Source: Aulostomus chinensis
Lineage: Eukaryota; Chordata; Actinopteri; Syngnathiformes; Aulostomidae
Length of the DNA stretch: 64,000 nucleotides
Reading direction: 5' to 3'
NCBI GenBank assembly: GCA_037954235.1
Contig: JBBMOA010000013.1
Span: 9,807,501 to 9,871,500 of the forward strand
Position 1 is the stretch's first letter. Each line of letters begins with the position of its first letter. Made by a program: the position numbers and the translations under genes. Below, one piece after another: positions 58,749-64,000 of this stretch. Below the pieces are notes generated by a model. The model did not search any database. It worked only from the letters and a program-made list of their open reading frames with translations, and was not told where the DNA came from.

Positions 58749-60984
58749 GTGATTGTGTCGCTTCATACAAAATGCAATCTAATGGAAATGAGTCAAATAA
58801 ATGCTGTTGCTGAATGTCCAAACATGGAAAAAGAAAAAAGGGAAATCAAACTGACAGACAAAGCTTTGGAAAATAAAGTCGAACGGTTGCAGCATGAGCG
58901 CAAAAGCAACGATTATAAAATCAAAGCGCTTATTCCGCCAATGAATGCGATGTACATTCGCTCATCTGCTCACTTAAAGGAAAAAACATGCATTGGATGA
59001 AGAGGAGTTCAAGCTACCTAAAAGAAGAGAACAGCTTTTATTGGAGAATGAAATTGCTGAGGAAATGGCAAAACTAAGTGTTATAAAATCACAAGGCAGT
59101 GTTGGCAGTAAATCAAAGTCAAAGGTTGCAGATGGGATGAACTCATACTATGAAAGGACAAAATAACAACTCAATGTCAATGCCACTGAATTTGTCCCAT
59201 CACTAACGGGCAAACTAAAGCCCAGTGCAATTGAAACCACACAGACAGCTGTGAAGCCTAAAGTCACTCATTTAACTGACATAAATCATCTTCCTGGTCC
59301 TTCTTACATGTTCCAATGTTATCTAATGGCCCCTGAAGATCCTGTGACCAATGTTACACAAATGGATGCATCACAAAATGAAAGTGTGCTGGACATATTG
59401 AGAAAACAAAATGAAATCACAACACTTTTAATGCGACAACAATGCCCAATCAGGACTCCCAAAAAGGGAAATTCCCATTTTCAATGGTGACCCACTCGAA
59501 TACCATTCATTTATTGAAGCTTTTGAAAATGGAGTTGAGCAAAACAGCAATAACAACTGCAACAGACTCTACTTCCTCGAACAGTACACCAAAGAGCATG
59601 CAAAAGAGCTAGTGAGGAGCTCTCGGCACGTTGAGTCGGGCGAAGGGCAGGGGTGAAAGTGAGCCGCAACGCAGTTCCGGTAAAATATTCACAGCCGGAA
59701 TGGAGTTCTGTTAGAAAAAGGAGGAGAAGGGAGCTGTCAAAATCCCATATTAAATAAAGAAAACGATGTCTGAAGGCAGTTTCCCACTGAACGCGGCAGA
59801 CTGAGTTGCTGGGCTTGGTTTGCGCTCATGTGCCGTCACTGTGCGCCCACATACACAATGAATGGTCTTCCCCCGCGCAGCCTGCGCCTTGCGCGTTCAG
59901 TGTGAAACCGCTTTGACACAGAGTTGTGCCCATGAGCGCATCTCCGCATGTGAGGCATTTCTGGGTGTGCGTACAGTTCCGGCAAGACTTTTAAGCCACT
60001 TTCACCCCTGGCGGAGGGTATGTGAAGGCGAAGGCTCTACTGAAAGAGCATTATGGCAATGAGCAAAAGATGGCAGCAGCATACATGGAGAGAGCTTTGT
60101 CATGGCTCACTATTAAAACAGAAGATGTGAGGGCCCTCCAGGGGTACAGCCTCTTTCTGCATGAATGCTTCAACGCTATGGAGGATGTGCAGTATTTAAA
60201 TGATCTGGACACACCCACAAACATGTTGGAAATCATCAAAAAACTGCCGTACAAACTCTGAGACCACTGGAGGTGCCAAGCATGTGACCTGCAGGAAAGG
60301 TACAACAGAAGAGCAAGGTTTATGGACATTACCAACTTTGCTGAAAAACAGGTGAAAATCTTGACAGACCCTGTATTTGGAAACATTCAGGACACTGTTA
60401 CATCAACCAACCAAATGAAATCAAAACCTCACCCTCAATCCAGCATCAGAGGACCTAGTTTCGCTACCATAGTGAATTATGTGGACAGAACAGCTCAACC
60501 TGTGAATAAATACACAGAAATAAAACCACCAGCCAGGAAGATCTGTCCCTGCTGCACTGGAGGACACACATTGGATGTGTGTGCACGGTTGGAAAAAATG
60601 GCACACAAAGAGAAAATTGACTTCCTGAAGGAAAATGGTGCTTGTTTTCGCTGCCTGTGTATAGGACACATCAGTAAAAATTGCCAAAGGAAGATTTTCT
60701 CCTCAAAGTGTGCCCAAAGACACCTGACTGTGCTCCATAAGGACAGTGTGGCAACTGCAGAACTGGCTGAGAGAAGCATCCAGGTTACAGTGGATGACAC
60801 CTTGGTTTCCAGTGGGCTTACAGGGGCTGGTGAGATGGATTGCAAGTTTCCTATTGTGCCAATCCAAGTGAAGGCAAAGAAGGGCAATAAACTCATTCTT
60901 CCATGTGCCTTTTTGGACCAGGGAAGTACTGCAGTCTTCTGTACTGAGAGTCTGTTGTGCCCATTGAAAGGGTGCTGGGTGTAG
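58749..60984 (+). pseudogene. BEL/Pao gag-protease remnant, interrupted
   Basis: This is the structural polyprotein and protease region. The N-terminal coiled-coil segment has a frameshift near 58980 and an in-frame stop at 59164-59166. A second frameshift in an A/G run near 59465 precedes the conserved FNGDPLEY motif typical of BEL/Pao gag. The frame is split by a MITE (59648-60010), resumes at 60019 and has one more stop at 60259-60261. A CPCC-H-C motif (about 60541-60580) and a CCHC knuckle (CFRCLCIGHISKNC, 60643-60684) follow. The protease active-site motif DQGST lies at 60916-60930. The frame is lost soon after, at the edge of the deletion that removed most of pol. Confidence 0.82.
59640..60018. 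mobile_element. hAT-type MITE inserted in gag, with 8-bp target-site duplication
   Basis: The body is 59648-60010 (363 bp). The ends are perfect 14-bp terminal inverted repeats: CAGGGGTGAAAGTG on the left and CACTTTCACCCCTG on the right. The flanks GCGAAGGG (59640-59647) and GCGGAGGG (60011-60018) match at 7 of 8 positions. CAG-G-G-TG ends plus 8-bp duplications are the hAT signature. There is no transposase, so it was moved by a transposase encoded elsewhere. A subterminal CAGTTCCGG occurs near both ends in the same orientation. Confidence 0.92.
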
Positions 60985-61014
60985 AGTGGTGTATTAAATC
61001 AGACACCTTTAAAT

Positions 61015-62524
61015 TCAAAATCGTATGGAAGGAATGACCTCTCAACCGTAGATGCATCCTTTCTACTGTAAGCTCTATTTATGACCCTCTGGGCACGTTA
61101 AGTCCCCTTGTTCTGACAGCGAAAAGGATCTTGAGGGATTTGTACAGAAGAGGAGTTGGTTGGGATGATCACATACCAAAGACTGTCTCCACCTACTGGA
61201 CAACTTTGACATACCCAGATGTCTAAAATCTCTGGAGTTTGTAGATGTTATTACTGCGCAGTTGCACCATTTCTGCGATGCTTCTGAGGAAGGCTATGGT
61301 ATGATGACTTACCTTCTGTTACAGAATGAGCACCTCCAAATGCACAGTGCTTTCATTATGGGAAAGGCTCATGTTGCTCCACTGAAGACAGTTACAATTC
61401 CAAGAATGGAACTGATTGCTGCAACAATGGCCTTCCTGTGGAAGAAAGAGCTACACATGAGTCTCCAGGAATCTGTGTTTTGGACTGATAGTGCTTCTGT
61501 GCTGAAATACATTAACAACGAAAGTTCCAGATTTAAGGTGTTTGTTGCCAATCGTGTTTCGGAGATACTGAAATCATCTCACCTGCGCAGTGGAGGTACG
61601 TGGATACAGCTTTAAATCCAGAAGACACAGCATCAAGAGGGGTCAAAGTGGAAGCATTTTTGAGGGACAGACTCTGGTTAACGGGACCTCTGTTTCTTTG
61701 CCAACCTGAAACAGAATGGCCTGTGAACCCTGAGCCTGTGAGACATCTGTCCCAGGATGATCCAGAGGTGAAGAAAAGTGTTGTTGTAAATGCTGTACAA
61801 ATTGGAGAGGATCCCACTACTCACCTGATCCATCATTATTCTCTGTGGATCTGATTTTAAGAAAGCTGTGGCATGGTGGCTGAAATACAAGTAATGGTTG
61901 TGGTCCTGTATCAGCAAGAGAAAAAGACTAACAGCCAATCAGAGTGAAAAGATAATGCAGCAACAGAGAATGATGGAGCAGGAAAGGTGCACAGGTGTCC
62001 TGGGAGCTCTTACAGTGGAGGATATTGACAAGGCTGAGCTGGCAATAATTCAGTTTTGCCAGAGGAGAAAATTTTCTGAGGAGCTCTTGTTTCTGGAAAA
62101 AGGACAAAATGTCAAGAGTAGTCAACTGTCCAAGTTGTGTCCAAGGCTGGAGGTGCATGATATGTTACTCCAAAAGGGCATCAATTGGACGTTCAACCCC
62201 CCTGCTGAATCACATCATGGAGGAGTGTGGGAAAGGCTGATCAGATTCGTGAGGAAAGTCTTCAACTCCACCCTCAGGGTACAACGCTTGGATGAGGAGG
62301 GACTCCACACAGTTCTCTGTGAAATGGAAGCCATTATTAACAGCAGGTCCATCACTAAGGCCTCCACGGATCCTAATGATCTGAAATCACTGACACCGAA
62401 TCACCTGTTACTAGTTGCTTGGACAAACCCATATCCCAGGTGTGTTTGTTGCTGGAGAAGGAGGAGGCAGTATGAGGATGTTGCTGACCTCTATAAGGAC
62501 TTCGTGTTTTCTGATTTGAGCTGA
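61015..62524 (+). pseudogene. BEL/Pao pol remnant: connection/RNase H and integrase C-terminal part
   Basis: After the deletion the sequence resumes with the pol segment containing SSIYDPLGTLSPLVL and LYRRGVGWDD (about 61060-61175), typical of the region downstream of BEL/Pao reverse transcriptase. HFCDASEEGYG and FWTDSASVLKYI (61262-61612) mark the RNase H-like domain. The integrase part (61898-62524) keeps an N-terminal remnant, then NPPAESHHGGVWERLIR and the INSRSITKAS/LTPNHLLL blocks near the C-terminus. The catalytic centre between them is absent. Several frameshifts and stops are present (for example near 61612-61620 and 61854), so it is non-functional. Confidence 0.8.
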
Positions 62525-62710
62525 ACTTCCTACGAGTAGGTCAGAAAGATGATCAGAAAAAGGAATATTCTGCGTAATGGTTCCTTCATGGACTTAAGTA
62601 ATCGATTCAATATTTTTGCATTTTTTAAAAATTGATATGATTATTTATTATGTCTCCTATTGTGCTTTGAAATGTGAATTATTATGTGAGTCCTAATAAT
62701 TAGGGGCTGG

Positions 62711-62830
62711 TGTGTAGGAGACATACAGGTTAAAGAGGAGGGGCATGGTGTGCTTGAATGTGTGTGTGTGTTGCAGACCCAACCTCATACTCTCAGGGGC
62801 TAAAAGGGCTGTGCTGGAAGCCACTATATA
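62711..62830 (+). repeat. 3' LTR of the BEL/Pao element, internally deleted
   Basis: It starts TGTGTAGGAGACATACAGG and is collinear with the 5' LTR but lacks the roughly 140 bp equivalent to 58122-58261. Identity is lost after GTGCTGGAAGCC, where a TATA-rich simple repeat begins. A weak purine tract (AGGGGCTGG) precedes it. Confidence 0.7.
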
Positions 62831-62858
62831 TATAAACATATATATATATATATATATC
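62825..62858. repeat. Imperfect (TA)n run
   Basis: TATATA repeats with AAAC interruptions at the damaged end of the 3' LTR. Confidence 0.85.
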
Positions 62859-62944
62859 TTCTTATTTTTTTGGTTTACTTAATAGATAACCTATGATATA
62901 TTTTTTTGATTCATTGAATCACATCGGTTAGAACTAAATCTATT

Positions 62945-63090
62945 ACATCGCATCGCGAACAGGGATGTATAGCATCGTATCAGGAACAGGGTGAATAATA
63001 CATCGTATTGGGATGAGGGGTGAATAATATCGTATCGTGTTGGGTGAATCGTAGAGTATCGTATCAGCAGGGATACGATACTCTACGATG
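62945..63090. repeat. Degenerate ATCGTATC minisatellite ending in an 18-bp palindrome
   Basis: About four degenerate units of roughly 30 bp share CATCGTAT, a GGAACAGGGTG-like core and GAATAATA. The last part forms a perfect inverted repeat (63048-63065 against 63072-63089, 6-nt loop AGCAGG). It is related to the array at 15940-16055. Confidence 0.85.
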
Positions 63091-63120
63091 CCAGATCTTG
63101 TTCCTTGTTGGGACACCAGG

Positions 63121-63149
63121 ACACACAGACACACACACACACACACACA
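63121..63149. repeat. (CA)n microsatellite
   Basis: Short CA run with one CAGA interruption. Confidence 0.9.
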
Positions 63150-64000
63150 GGAAGGTGTGTTGCAAGACAGAAAAAAAGAAGCTTATAAAATATATGTCAA
63201 TTCTTCATATAATGGATTTTATTGTTTCTTACAATATAAATGCTTATGATCAAAATAAAAACAGCAGTTTATTTTTTTGTTTTAGATTGGCACATATCAC
63301 CATCACCTGTGAGATGGCCATGCTATCTTGGGTTGGGGGTGGGTGCAAACCTCAATGGTCTTCTTGCTCACCCTTAGTCATTACTCCCAGTGTTTCAAAG
63401 TTTCAGTATGACCATTATTGGGCCAAATAAATGGTTTCAACAGTGTCAACTCAAATCAACCAACCAATCAGATGCTCTGAATTCTTCTTCAACTGTCTTC
63501 AGAAAAAAGAACCTCTAGTGGAAACCAAATCGTCGATTAGAGCAGCCACAATTACCTCAAGCAAGGCAGTAATACGAAAGAGACTGATATTTTTTATTTT
63601 ATTTTGAAAAAGTGGGACTTAATGGCACCAATGAAAAAGGCATTAGAGAAGGTTGAGTATGGCAGCCACAGGTTTATCCAAACTGCACACCAGAGCTTTT
63701 CCCTACTATCTCAGTACTTGGTTGGTTTTGCTACTGAGAAGCTATTTGACTAACAAAGCAATGATGTTACCACTGGTGGTCCGTGGGCAAGTGACTACCT
63801 TCATTTCAATGTTTTATATGCTTATGTAAATTTCATTTGCACAGCTTGCAATCATGTTATTTTTGTGGTCTCCACCAGTCACTGCGGTCTGCTTTCGATG
63901 GGCCGTTGCTTCTGCGATTGCGGGAGCCACCATACAGAGGCCTTCTGTTTTCTTCCAGATTCTTCTGTCTATGATGATTGGGCCAATCATAATGTTGTTC
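63150..64000. other. Non-coding stretch, no gene recognised
   Basis: No domain-bearing frame, repeat end or RNA gene was recognised up to the window end. Confidence 0.4.

Larger units (their letters stand above)
58061..62830 (+). mobile_element. Decayed BEL/Pao LTR retrotransposon
   Basis: The order is 5' LTR, gag with CCHC knuckle, aspartic protease, remnant of the pol connection/RNase H region, C-terminal part of integrase, 3' LTR. Family assignment rests on the gag/pol motif set described in the sub-entries. The element cannot be autonomous. The reverse-transcriptase catalytic core and the integrase catalytic core are deleted, gag carries stops and frameshifts, and a MITE sits inside gag. 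Both LTRs begin TGT and share AGGTTAAAGAGGAGGGGCAT. Element-flanking duplications were not identified. Confidence 0.85.

Noticed and set aside
1..64000. A bacterial-style gene cluster or defence system
   Set aside because: There are no operons, ribosome-binding sites or dense coding. All features are those of vertebrate repeat-rich DNA.

Overview
This window looks like nuclear DNA of a ray-finned fish, probably a percomorph teleost. It is dominated by long CA/GT, TA and CT microsatellites and carries tRNA-headed SINEs ending in a GGAT tail, a BEL/Pao LTR retrotransposon, a LINE fragment and a hAT-type MITE. There are no bacterial operons, Shine-Dalgarno sites or CRISPR arrays. I could run no homology search. 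Family names rest on motifs read by eye and on recalled family features.

Only one long open reading frame looks like a real host protein. It lies at 12517-14253 (+) and encodes 578 residues of intronless, almost entirely coiled-coil protein. It resembles the C-terminal half of the ciliary protein CFAP57/WDR65. It sits between two inverted copies of a hairpin-bearing repeat (9393-10446 + and 14212-14606 -), and its last dozen codons fall inside the second copy. A shorter coding-like fragment (9187-9357 +) lies between two inverted ends of the same repeat family.

Layout. 1-9 kb is non-coding, with microsatellites and a locally duplicated block (3145-3711 and 8599-9091), each copy holding the same SINE. 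9-16.4 kb is a nested mosaic of the hairpin repeat, the CFAP57-like frame, a 32-bp perfect hairpin and a SINE relic. 16.4-56.6 kb has no recognisable gene. It holds scattered SINEs (several with clear target-site duplications), many microsatellites, a 57-bp perfect palindrome beside a long TA tract at 42.4 kb, one candidate 38-nt micro-exon at 55.2 kb, and several repeat-poor TAAT-rich stretches that could be conserved regulatory DNA. 56.8-58.0 kb is a 5'-truncated LINE on the minus strand. 58.06-62.83 kb is a decayed BEL/Pao element whose gag is interrupted by a 363-bp MITE. The last 1.2 kb is simple-repeat-rich.

The simplest reading is a gene-poor interval, or a large intron, in which transposable elements have accumulated around one probable retrogene. 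Apart from the CFAP57-like frame there is no set of genes working together.
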